Shown here: in pieces, positions 12,077 through 23,038 of the stretch | Position numbering within the stretch: position 1 is the stretch's first letter | Layout of the letters: each line of letters opens with the position of its first letter | Assembly: GCA_947172415.1 (NCBI GenBank) | Contig: OX359202.1 | Coordinates: 5,752,899 to 5,816,898 of the forward strand | Length of the DNA stretch: 64,000 bases | Source: Chondrosia reniformis | Taxonomy: Eukaryota; Porifera; Demospongiae; Chondrillida; Chondrillidae | Direction of reading: 5' to 3' | Notes under the pieces: generated by a model | Database searches by the model: none | Told to the model about the DNA's origin: nothing | What the model saw: only the letters and a program-made list of their open reading frames with translations | Translations under genes and position numbers: made by a program

Positions 12077-13366
12077 ATGGCCGGCGGAACGAGATGCTAT
12101 TCTTGTATGAAGGAGATAAAGCGCTTTCACAAGCCACACACCTGTCCAGAGTGCAAGAGAGCGTTCTGTTCAAACTGCTTCAAATATGAGCACCCGATCA
12201 AGAAGAACGTAACAGTGTGTCTCAACTGTCATAGACACACAACAGAGGAAATGAAGAGACAGGACAGAGACGTGATCCATAACTTTCACGATAGATACTA
12301 CAAACCGGTTGAACAGAGAAAACCCATTACGTATTTCCAACCTAAGTCTCAAGTCGATGGGAGCGTTCCTCATTTCAAGTCTAAATTTGGATTCACTGAC
12401 CCCATTGATTTGGAACTGGAAAAGCGATGGAAAGGGCTTAGTTTTGATGGAGATTCTAGCCACGTCCCCACTGATCAAGAATTGAGAGACCAGCTCCAGC
12501 ATTTGAAAGGTGATAGAGGTCAAGAGGGCTCCCCTGTTTCACATAAACAAGGAGTCAGTCAGGATCTGCCTCCTCCAAAGACTGCATCAGAAGAGGCAAA
12601 TAATTTGATGCAGCAGGCAAAGGATGAGAATGCTTTAGAAGGCAACAGAGAAGAGAAAAGTGAATCAGTAGACCATGAGTCAGGGAATGGAGAAGATCGG
12701 GAAAATTCAGCTTTGGGTGATGTTGCTAAGGTGAAGCCAGATAAGTATGGTCTTCCTCCCTCTAATCACGGTGATGATATTGACCCAAATATGATCAGTT
12801 CCATGATAAGAGGGGCACAAAAGGAAGTTGAGGAAGAGGAAAAAAAGAAAAAACTTGATAGAGATTTCATCTCTGAGGCTGAGAGAAAGCTTGGTATTAT
12901 AAAGGGGCTTGACCAGAGGGACAAAGGTAGCCATTCAAATACTGCAGAAGAATTTAAATTCAAATGGATGGCTACAAATGATGACTATACTAATCTCGGT
13001 GTTGGAGGTGACAGCGGAGATGAGGACGTTGAAATACAAAAGCTGATTGAACAAATGGTGGAAGAAAGCAAATTGGAGCAAAATTTAGAAGCTATTGAAA
13101 TGAATCCTGTCACTAAGGACACTGGTATCAAGGAGCCAGCCCAGCCCAAGCCACAAGGTGCTGTGGCTCAGTTGCCTAGCAACACATCATCTGGTATATC
13201 CTATCCTGCAGATGATCTACCCTGGTGTTGTATCTGTAATGATGATGCGGCCATCTTGTGTCGTGACTGTGATAATGACTTGTATTGCATGAGATGCTTC
13301 AAGCAGGGTCATGAACAGTTTAACATGTACAACCATCACTACGACCTCTTTGATGCAGTATCCTAG
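12077..13366 (+). CDS. ZFYVE19: Abscission/NoCut checkpoint regulator (ANCHR, ZFYVE19)
   Basis: Single-exon 429-aa protein. The N-terminal zinc finger (about residues 5-55) has eight Cys in CxxC pairs (CYSC, CPEC, CSNC, CLNC), as in the ANCHR FYVE-type finger. Residues 131-142 (DQELRDQLQHLK) match the MIM1 consensus that binds the VPS4 MIT domain, apart from Gln at the usual Arg. The middle is acidic, Lys/Glu-rich and probably disordered or coiled coil. The C-terminus (about residues 385-420) begins LPWCCICNDDA and continues as a second Cys/His zinc finger typical of this family. ANCHR works with VPS4 and CHMP4C at the midbody to delay abscission when chromatin bridges persist. Human ANCHR is 471 aa and multi-exonic; the absence of introns here could reflect intron loss or an old retrocopy. 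The gene starts 54 bp from SNW1, pointing away from it. Confidence 0.9.
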   Translation: MAGGTRCYSCMKEIKRFHKPHTCPECKRAFCSNCFKYEHPIKKNVTVCLNCHRHTTEEMKRQDRDVIHNFHDRYYKPVEQRKPITYFQPKSQVDGSVPHFKSKFGFTDPIDLELEKRWKGLSFDGDSSHVPTDQELRDQLQHLKGDRGQEGSPVSHKQGVSQDLPPPKTASEEANNLMQQAKDENALEGNREEKSESVDHESGNGEDRENSALGDVAKVKPDKYGLPPSNHGDDIDPNMISSMIRGAQKEVEEEEKKKKLDRDFISEAERKLGIIKGLDQRDKGSHSNTAEEFKFKWMATNDDYTNLGVGGDSGDEDVEIQKLIEQMVEESKLEQNLEAIEMNPVTKDTGIKEPAQPKPQGAVAQLPSNTSSGISYPADDLPWCCICNDDAAILCRDCDNDLYCMRCFKQGHEQFNMYNHHYDLFDAVS

Positions 13367-14440
13367 ACAACTGCACCACAATGTATTACTGTTATCTAAG
13401 TTGCCTGATATGCCACTTTTGTATATATATTATTATTCTTTTCCTCCTGTAGTTATTTAAAATTGTTTTGTTATGCGTAGACATGTTTATGTGAGCTTTG
13501 AAATTGCTGTATATATCATATATCCTGCAATGTAGGCATATTTTTAAAATTCAACTCAAAATACTTGTTTCACACTTTAAAGATATATTCATCCATATTA
13601 TGACCATGGACATAACAAATCCATATACCTTCTAGTTTGCATATATATAGCTTAAAGTACTCAATGTATACGTATATATTAGAAACAATTTAAAATTAAA
13701 AGTAGGTTTACAAATATTTAAAAATGGATGCATTTTTGTGATGTTCAATTTGGAATCAAGAAATTCAAATTTAAGTATATAATTATAATACACAATTAAA
13801 TAAAATTGCAAGTTCACTGTCAAAAAGCTTTAAGTATAACCCAATACAAGTAGACCAAGTCCAGTGTGTCAAGCTGCTGATTCAACTACAAAGAATGAAT
13901 AATAAAAATAAATAAAATTAGCATATATGCGTACATGACTAAATTTCCAAATACAGCTGGCACATGCATGATACATCTATACGTACATAGCTAAAAATGC
14001 AACCGTACAGCTCGCTTAAAATGGCTAGAAATGACTAAAAAAGAGCCTAGAGACAAAACATTCTAGACATACAAAATATACATGGAGATTACAGCTAAAG
14101 CACAATAAAATTAAGCCAAAGGCTTTCTGTTTCTCAAATTGTATAATTGCACACTTACAACAAAATGAGATTGCCATGTCATCTCTCCACTTAGTGAGTG
14201 CAATGCAACTGGTAAACTGACGTTTTAGTTCCTTGAGCGAGATTAGTGGTCCATACAATACAATCTTTGAAGTATAGGGGACCTTGAATGAACTGCAATA
14301 ACCTAAGGGAGAGAAACAAGAATGCATTTATATTAATGTTTCTTATGGTATGGCTACAAATCTGACAAATCTGGAACTGAACTCACTTAAATTAAATCTT
14401 TTCTTATTATAGTTTGTACTCCTCTTTGTATCAACTTCCA
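13367..14440. other. ANCHR 3' flank, gene-free
   Basis: AT-rich sequence with AATAAA-type signals near 13905-13920 that could end the ANCHR transcript. A weak minus-strand exon-like segment (about 14294-14158) has a ttattgcag acceptor, an open frame and a gtaagtg donor, but I cannot assign it to any gene. Confidence 0.4.
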
Positions 14441-14760
14441 ACCATGAAAAAGTTGAATCCGGGGCACACCACGCGGAGGTGGGAGTACATCGTGCCCCCC
14501 ACTCTGCCCAGTGATGCTCCACGTTCCCAGCTAGGAGGGGAGGAAGATGCGCGGAACGGCTCGGCGTACCTAGCCGTCCATTGACCAGTTACTAGATCAA
14601 GGTACAAATGCTACGTGTACAATGACCCGACCCTGGCGGACCTCAAACCTTCTTCATTGAGAATCATGACACGCCGGCGTAGCACCAGAGAACAGCGCGC
14701 CACTTTACCTCAAATCAGACCTGCCTTCGTGTGAGATAGGGACCACTAAAAATGAGAAGA
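14441..14760. other. GC-rich island A, unidentified
   Basis: About 300 bp of clearly GC-rich sequence in otherwise AT-rich DNA. On the minus strand a frame of about 70 codons runs through it, interrupted by one stop. I do not recognise a protein or structural RNA. A 12-base match (acctcaaatcag, near 14707) resembles the 5' end of large-subunit rRNA, but the neighbouring bases do not fit. Confidence 0.4.
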
Positions 14761-15535
14761 ATATCATACTAATCAAGCATGTATATATATACATTACAAG
14801 TAAACATGGCTAACATAAATATATCAAAACATATATACAAAAACTTAATTAACACATGCAGGTAGTATACATTAAGAATAAGGCCAGAGACAAGCTAGTT
14901 CAGACCAGCTAAGACACAATAAGACAGACCAACCAACTCAAATGAAAGGTGAATTTTATAGGAAAGGACAGCCAGCTCAAATGACATAGGACAAAATCAA
15001 CCAGACTACACCAGCACAAAGTGACCAGGAACCGCCAATCTCAAGTTGTAAAATCCATGACAAGGAACAATATGAACCAGAACAGAGTGACAAATTAAAG
15101 TAGACGACACAAGTCTGAACATCTGAATAGTCCGCGCAAACTGTAGAATGTAGGAAAATATATCATATATACAACTGAATAATGCACTTGTAAACCATTG
15201 CAAACCTTTAAAAACAATAACCAGGAATTCTTCATGCAGTTGTAAATTTTCAGAAGATGTAATTAGGGACTGTCAGCTGAATGTTGCAAACCCACAATTG
15301 GGACATCCAGGTCAAATCATGCCATATGAACTGCATGAGGCTTGCAAAAGATGAAACTAGGGACTGCCAGCTGAATGTTGCAAACCCACAATTGGGACAT
15401 CCAGGTCAAATCATGCCATATGAACTGAGGCTTGCAAAATCTGTGGAATGTATGAATATATACTGTAATACAACTGAATAACGTACATATATAACATGTC
15501 AAACCTTCCAAAGATCTTGTGGCTCTGTTCGGAAG
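14761..15535. other. Gene-free AT-rich spacer with a 90-bp direct duplication
   Basis: Nothing coding is seen. About 90 bp starting near 15268 (gggactgtcagctgaatgtt) is repeated directly from about 15358 with few changes. Confidence 0.7.
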
Positions 15536-15539
15536 TGAT

Positions 15540-17720
15540 ATTTTGATTCTGGGGCTGTGGTAAAAAAAATCTTTGTTGAAGTAAAAATCAATTGCTGAAT
15601 TTCTTTGCTGATCAAAGTTCTTTGTTGAAATTTCTTTGCTAAAGTTAAAATAAATTTCTTTGCTGAAGTTAAAATAAATTTCTTTGTTGAAGTTAAAATA
15701 AATTTCTTTGCTGAAGTTAAAATAAATTTCTTTGTTGAAGTTAAAATAAATTTCTTTGTTGAAGTTAAAAAAATTCTTTGCTGAAGTTAAAAAATTCTTT
15801 GCTGAAGTTAAAAATTCTTTGCTGAAGTTAAAATAATTTCCTTGCTGAAGTTAAAATAATTTCTTTGTTGAAGTTAAAATATTTCTTTGCTGAAGTTAAA
15901 AAATTTTTCTGAAGTTAAAAAATTCTTTGCTAAGGTTAAAAATGTTGAAATTTCTTTGCTGAAGTTAAAATAAATTTCTTTGCTGAAGTATAAATGTTTG
16001 CAGTAAAAAAATGTGAAAATTTCCTTAATTGCTGAAGAAAAAATTCCTTGCTGATCAAATTCAAAATTTATTGCTGAAGTTAAAAAATTTCTAAAGTTAA
16101 AAAAGTTCCTTGCTGAAGTAAAAATTCTTTGCCACTAAAGTTAAAAAATCCTTTCCTTGCTGAAGTTAAAAAAATCTTTGCTGAAGTTAAAAAATTCCTT
16201 GCTAAAGTTAAAAAAGTCTAAGTTTGCTAAAGTTAAAAATGTCAAAATGCCAAAAATCTTGAAAAAATGCCAAAAATCTTGAAAAAATGCCAAAAATCTT
16301 GAAAAAATGCCCATCTTGAAAAAAGCCATGCAATCTTGAAAACTGTCATGAAAAATGCCTTATTCCACATACGTATATACTAAAATACAATCACCCATAT
16401 GCACAAAAACTTACCTTCAACATAAAAGCTATGACAAAAAATTTCTTTGCTAAAGTTAAAAAAGTCTAAGTTTGCTAAAGTTAAAAATGTCAAAATGCCA
16501 AAAATCTTGAAAAAATGCCAAAAATCTTGAAAAAATGCCCATCTTGAAAAAAGCCATGCAATCTTGAAAACTGTCATGAAAAATGCCTTATTCCACATAC
16601 GTATATACTAAAAATACAATCACCCATATGCACAAAAACTTACCTTCAACATAAAAGCTATAACAGATGTCAACCAATTTCCACTAAAATCCTAAGAAAC
16701 CAATGTAAAGTTAAAAATTTTCTTTGCTGCATAAAGTTAAAAAAATTCCTTGCTGAAGTTTAAAATTCTCTGTTACTAAAGTTAAAAAATTTCCTTGCTG
16801 AAGAAAAAATTCCTTGCTAAAGTTAAAAATATTCTTTGCTGAAGTTTAAAATTCTCTTACTAAAGTTAAAAAATTTCCTTGCTGAAGAAAAAATTCCTTG
16901 CTAAAGTTAAAAATATTCTTTGCTGAAGTTAAAAAATTTCCTTGCTGAAGTTCAAAAATTCTTTGCTACTAAAGTTAAAAAAATTCCTTGCTGCATAAAG
17001 TTAAAAAATTCCTTGCTGAAGTTTAAAATTCTCTGTTATTCCTTGCTAAAGTTAAAAATATTCTTTGCTGAAGTTAAAAAATTTCCTTGCTGAAGTTCAA
17101 AAATTCTTTGCTACTAAAGTTAAAAAAATTCCTTGCTGAAGAAAAATTCCTTGCTGAAGTTAATTGAAAATATTCTTTGCTGAAGTTCAAAATTAAAGTT
17201 TTTTGAAGTTATTTTTTGCTGAAGTAAAAAATCTTTGTTACTAAAGTTAAAATTCCTTGCTGAAGTTTAAAAAATTACCTTCAGCAAAGAAGTTGGCTGA
17301 AGTTAAAATTAAAAAGTTCCTTGCTGAAAATTCTTTACTATATACTAAAGTTAAAAAATTCCTTGCTGAAGAAAAATAAATTGCTGAAGTTAAAAAAATT
17401 CTTTGCTAATTTTTTGCTATATAAGTTGTCTTTGCTGAAGTTAAAAATGTTAAAAAATCTTGCTGAAGTTAAAAAATCTTAAAAATGCAAAAAATCTTGA
17501 TCTTAAAATGCCAAAAATCTTGAAAAAATGCCAAAAATCTTGATCTTCAAAAATGCCAAAAATCTTGAAAAAATGCCCATTTTGAAAAAAGCCATGCAAT
17601 CTTAATCTTGATCATGAAAAATGCCTTAACTCCACATATATACTAAAATACATACAATCACCCATGCATATACACAAAAAACTTACCTTCAACATACTTT
17701 AAAAGCTAACAAATGCACAC
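15540..17720. repeat. AT-rich satellite, unit about 16-22 bp (ctttgctgaagttaaaa)
   Basis: More than sixty degenerate copies of a short unit with the core tttgctgaagttaaa, spaced by variable a/t runs. Longer blocks are embedded in it: a segment with tgccaaaaatcttgaaaaaa repeats followed by ccacatacgtatatacta and acttaccttcaacata occurs three times (about 16200-16430, 16450-16665 and 17460-17700). There is no coding potential. Confidence 0.95.
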
Positions 17721-17794
17721 AACCAAATTCCACCAAAAATCCTCAGAAACCAATGCAAACGTATGCAAATGCCTGAAGTGTATGCAATGCAATT

Positions 17795-18165
17795 ACCTTA
17801 AAACGGGCAGCCTAAAACAGGGACTCCGGTCAGAGCTTCTCTTCGCCGAGTCGGTGGGTACTGGTCCCACGCACTGCTTCTAGACCTTCAGCCTCGATTC
17901 ATCAGGAGAACCGGCCGGCCCCTCGGGGTTACGGTCGCGATTAATAGGGAGAAGATCCTCGGATCCTAGGCCATTTGTGAGGAAAATCATCCCCTTCAGA
18001 ACGAGACCTCCAGTCCTTCCACAGCACATGGTCCCATGACCGCACTCCAAGTCATGGTTGTCGCATCGAAATTCCCGGTGGCTGGTTAATGAACCGTTTA
18101 CACCGGCGCTGGACAGAGCGGGGCCCGAAGGCCAAAGAATGACATTTGCTAGGGTCTATTTATAA
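17795..18165. other. GC-rich island B with an antisense open frame, unidentified
   Basis: About 350 bp of GC-rich sequence just beyond the AT satellite. On the minus strand an open frame of about 95 codons without internal stop ends near 17880. It includes RCDNHDLECGHGTMCC and GLVLKGMIFLTNG, and the frame stays open for about 30 codons after that stop. I recognise no domain. It could be a decayed element, a fragment of a structural RNA locus, or a chance frame in GC-rich DNA. Confidence 0.4.
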
Positions 18166-21100
18166 TAAACGTATTTTTTCGTAAATGATTTTCTGGTGGC
18201 AAGTTCGAGAACAATAGGTACGTGTAGTACATCTATTCAGCTATTCAGCGAAGATTTTTGCTGCACGTCAAAATAAGTGTTCGTGAATAATGGCTGTACA
18301 AATGGTACATCCATTCAGCTATTTACCATGTGAATACTTCCGCTTCATGTCAAGTTCGGCAACAATGAGCTAGTATTCAGCCATTCAGCTATTCAGCAAT
18401 TCACAAAGCTCATGATCACGTACGACTTTCTCCATGGAAAGAACATCTTCAGTAAAGTCACAACAACGTAGCCACGACCTTTCTCGTTGACTCGTATTCT
18501 CCCGTGGCATTATGCTTACAAAAAACAGTTCATTAATTGTATATTACTATATACGTTATTACGAAACATCCATGCAATGTGAATTGAACCCATGCACAAC
18601 GTAGTCTATATGCATGCATGTGGAAGAGAAATGCGCATGATATAGGTCTATATGCAGTCGTAAAGCTTAGGTGAAACATTATTTGAACAATTAAGAGTTA
18701 ACGTGTTATTGAAGGCGAAACAATAATTGAACAAGAGTTAACGTGTCATTGAAGCAAGGTGAAAAGTTATTAGAGCGTTTGCTTTAACGATTTAAGTTGT
18801 CTTCTTGTTCACTTAAAGGTGTACGCGCGCTCCTATAATTTTGTGTATATTTGTTTTTGCACAAATTTGATTGGTATTCCTTTGCAGCTCATGCATAACA
18901 CTCAGCTGTGTGTTTGACAGCACACAGCTCTGCATGTGGGACTGCTGAGATAATGGTCATAGAATCGAAATGACAACACATTAACTCAGCTAGACTTAAT
19001 AAGGTTATATGTATAGTAGACATAGTGTATAAGTTCACAAGTGCCTGCATATATATTGTGTTGTAAGTCCACAGGCCAGCCAGTGATCATTTTGTCATGA
19101 TCAGGCTAATGCATGTGCCTGGCTATAAGTTAGTGTTTTAATTGTTCAATTTGCCTTGATGTAAAGATTATATTATATAGATTGCAGAGCCATATATTTT
19201 AGAGCAATGTTATTAATGTTATTTAGGTGTGACAACTGAAATTTGTATATAGTCTTGTTAGACAGTATATGAACTTATATGATTTGAAGTCATGATCAGG
19301 GTGAAGTTATATTGTAAAACAACTATATAATGCAAATCCTATGAGAGGAGACTGATTAAATTAAAGCACCAACAGTAGTATATAAAAATACATTCTTTAT
19401 AATTAGCATTATATGCTTGTTTCCATAACAAGTTTTTTACCAGTGCATTGTATATACTCCATGCACATGCGTATATATACATTAAAATCAAGAAATAATG
19501 GTAATATATATCAATGTATAAAAATAATACATCAAATAAATAATCAGTGAAGGTACTTGTAATTTGAAGATACCAATTGCAAAAACGGGACACTTACGTA
19601 TTATACAGAGAACATGGATACAAATAAAAGACGGTTAATTATAAGTGTAAAACTTGTGTGCTGGTAAGTGGTGGCCCATTTCATGTTCAGTTATAGTGTA
19701 GATATTAAGGGCTCTTTTGGAGTCATTTGGTTAAGATTCCAACCACTGCATGTGCAAGGACTAGCAGACATGCATGCCTCTTCTCCACCTAGGTCTGATA
19801 ACTCTTGATAATCAAAATCATCAAACCCAGTCTTCTACAGTTTATCCTGTGAAGTCATAGACACCTGTTGCAGTTCAAATTTGGTCAGTGGAGGAGACAG
19901 TATAATAGTCTATTATAGCATGAGACTTTCAACAGCTGAACAAATTAAAGGGAAACATTTATCATGGGCATTGTAAAATAGTTTTACCTACGTATATGCA
20001 ACAAGTAAGAGTGGGCACCTGAGAAATACATACGTACTTTACTAACTGTTCAAGAATTTATGCAATTCTCTAAGGTAACACCTGGTTAGGGCAGACAAGG
20101 AAGAAGTACATTTAATTTAGGCCATTTTAGTTTCTATTTGATGATCTACAGATATTTTACTAACTTGAAGCTGACATAATGTCAGCACTGCATTCAAAAC
20201 CACTGATTGATCCATAATGACAAATTCATTTAATTCCAAACATTCAGTAGCTGAGCAGCTTTGATATCCAACCATTTTCTATCAACCTCAATCAGTATTT
20301 CCAAGAGGAAACTCCATTTTAATGGGAAGGTGTGATCAGCAGAGGGATTTAGTTATTCAAGCATTCAAGGACTGAAGATTGGAGCACGACAAGTCTGCAG
20401 TAGAGGTAGGCTCTGGATACTGTAAACTCTTAAGTGGAAGGAGGCAGGAGATAACTCTTGGAAGGAGGCAGGAGATAACTCTTGGAAGGAGGCAGGAGAT
20501 AACTCTGGAGTCTACAAACAAGCAAGGGAGATTATGAAAATGGAAGATTGATGGATAGCTTTAAAAGCTTCTTAATGTAGGTTATAAGCTGATTGGTTGG
20601 TTGAAATACTTTTGACGGAAAGTGTCATCAGTTTTTCAAATTTTGCTGTTTCTTTATAGATAATTGATCAAACTCTTTTTACTATATATAGGTGGAAGGA
20701 GCTTATTAGCCAAATAGGCTGTCTACTCTATAAGGAGCCCACCATTCAATTCATTCAATGAATACCATTTCATACAATCAAGATGTATTTACATAGTAAA
20801 TTATAATTATGTTACAACACATTACAGACTTACTATTCCAATGGGCAATGGCCTGCATAATATTATGTTTAATGACCTGGGGTTGCAGTTAGTTACCTTC
20901 AACTTTATATATAGGTAGTTCTATAACATGGATACAGTACATATCAGATACGTATTGTTATGTTGTAACTTGTTTGAGCAATCACACAGCAAAAGGTACA
21001 GAAACAGAATTTTCCAGTAAACTCATAGATACGTACATAACATAACTTGTTGATATGTGGTCTAATGCTGACATAGCAATTGTATTGTAAATGGCAACAA

Positions 21101-21450
21101 AACAGTTCAGCCAAGTAACAATCAAGTTAGAAGTCAAGTCAAGTCAAGTCTGTATGTTGCCCTTCACTTGGCGTGTGATGATGTGTTTATACACTTTCCA
21201 TGGTGCATCATGATATATATAGTGCTATACTTATATATAGTGCTATACTTATATATAGTGCTATACTATATATATGCTAATAGTGTCTCGGAACATCTAA
21301 CTCTCAAAGCAACTGTAATCATCTCTATTTCACAATTAGTATGTTATCATTTTTTTACAATTTCAAATTTATCCCAAACTGTGTACAGTCAATTAAACAA
21401 TTGCAATACATAAAATTAATTCAGATTTTGATACAAAAATGCATCAACTT
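18166..21450. other. Gene-free AT-rich region
   Basis: I see no supportable gene or RNA. It contains three tandem copies of a ~26-bp unit (ggaaggaggcaggagataac followed by tctt) at about 20440-20515, a short (tatatagtgctatactta)n block at 21215-21275, and a short imperfect repeat of gagttaacgtgt...attgaag near 18690-18760. Confidence 0.6.
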
Positions 21451-21568
21451 TCAAATGAATCTTGAATGTTTCTGGCAATTCCTTTCAGATTAACTTCATT
21501 ACTATTGAGGGCATTCAGAGGTTCTTTTAATTCCCATCCATTTTTATTGGTCCATATCTCAAAAAGAA

Positions 21569-22488
21569 TTAAACATTTCTGTCATTCCCTTCTTTGTCAG
21601 AGTTAAGAACTCTCTTAAAATCTGCATGTTCCCAAGTGCCCAGAGTTTTAGCAAGGGGTTCAATCTTTTGGTGGATCTCAGTTTTGACAGTTAAGTCAGC
21701 CAACACAGGCATCACTTGATCTCTCAAATGACTACTACTCTCTCCCCAATCACCACACCTGTACACAACACATCCATATGGAAATACAATATTACGGTGT
21801 TAGTAACTTTTGATTCCAATTTGCTTAATCTTAAAACAAGCAATTAAGTTTCATAACAACACAAAATAACATTGTGAGATCTATGTATATACGTACAATT
21901 TACACTCCTCTGAAACAGGCTGATTGTTATATATGGTTAGTGATGGCTGGGGAGATAACAGCTGCAATGTATAGGGGGGTGTTCAGGGTGTTGAAGCACC
22001 CCCCCCCCCCCCCCACCGAATTTGAGCTTGAATTAGCAATATTTTCAAACTTTTGGCATACTACATACTATCCAAAAGCCTCATAACCTTCCCCTATATA
22101 ACTTGGCACTCCCCTAATTACTTTCCACCCATTCAATACTGAGCAAGCTATAGCTACAAGCAGTAACATTCAACTGCTACCAACTCACTGGGACTACATG
22201 AAACTGGTGTTATCTTTCGCCTTATCTCATTGGCAATATCTCCCTTGTCAATGATTGGGTTCTGGAGGGCCTGCAGAAGGTAATCCCAAGTGGCTCACTT
22301 CTACCCCATCCACCTCCTTCTTGCCACCATCAATCCAAGCCTTGATGACCTTGAGAAGGTTTTGTGCCGAGTTACGGGACATGGACACTTCCAGCAGTAT
22401 GGCTGTATTCTCCTGACCAAGAAGAATGGTCCCTTCCATTTGGCACAAAGTCTAATGTAAGCATTGTCGAGGACTGGGGGGTATGAAT
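21569..22488 (-). pseudogene. Death-domain gene relic with frameshift
   Basis: After a good acceptor (ccctgcag, exon from 22488), one frame gives NLLKVIKAWIDGGKKEVDG. A second frame, entered after one extra base near 22294-22296, gives TWDYLLQALQNPIIDKGDIA and NEIRRKI up to a donor at 22189. Together these match the second half of a death domain (W..L..AL....I....IA.EI). A possible last exon, 21758-21569, encodes about 62 residues and a stop, but its phase does not match the donor. Death domains mediate homotypic assembly in apoptotic and innate signalling. With two frame breaks and no clear upstream part, I read it as a decayed copy. Assembly error is the alternative. Confidence 0.4.
21995..22020. 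repeat. Poly-C tract
   Basis: About 17 consecutive C residues, preceded by aggggggtgttcagggtgttgaagca. The flanking ggggggtg and cacccccc could pair as a small hairpin. Confidence 0.9.
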
Positions 22489-23038
22489 CTGCAGGGAAAA
22501 AACAATATATTACTGAGTATCAAGTACTAATAAACACTGATCAATTGGTGCACATATATACACCATCCTATATTATTAGTGGTTTAGTGGTAGGTTACCT
22601 TCCATGACCATTTTTGTAATCGCTTAGCCTAAGGGAAAATCCCTTAGCTCACTACTATATACACATAATATTTAGATTACCTTGGTATATTGTAACTTGC
22701 ACTGTATGTATAGTACGTTTACTTCCGTATAGCCTTCATATGTACGTATAAATTCTATATATATGTACTGTTAGATTTAATTCATTCACACATCTGAATA
22801 TTTTTGATCATTTCAGTGTTTGTGAGATTCGGTACATCTATGTATATTGCATTCTTCAGAAGCATTAATTACAATTGAAAATTTATAAACTAAGCTTAAA
22901 ATAATACAACAAATAAGAACTAACAAATTGTGATAAATCTCTGTTTACAAGCAAGTAACCCTATCTAACACACAGTCATATAAATGCTTAAAGCTAATGT
23001 ACAGGAAAAATAAAATTACAAACAAAACTGCATTATCC
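22489..23038. other. Gene-free spacer downstream of the solenoid-ATE1 gene
   Basis: AT-rich, with no gene seen. The right end should hold the 3' UTR of the minus-strand gene whose stop is at 23039. Confidence 0.5.

Noticed and set aside
14441..14760. Possible ribosomal RNA fragment
   Set aside because: Only a 12-base resemblance to the large-subunit 5' end; the surrounding sequence does not match rRNA as far as I can tell.
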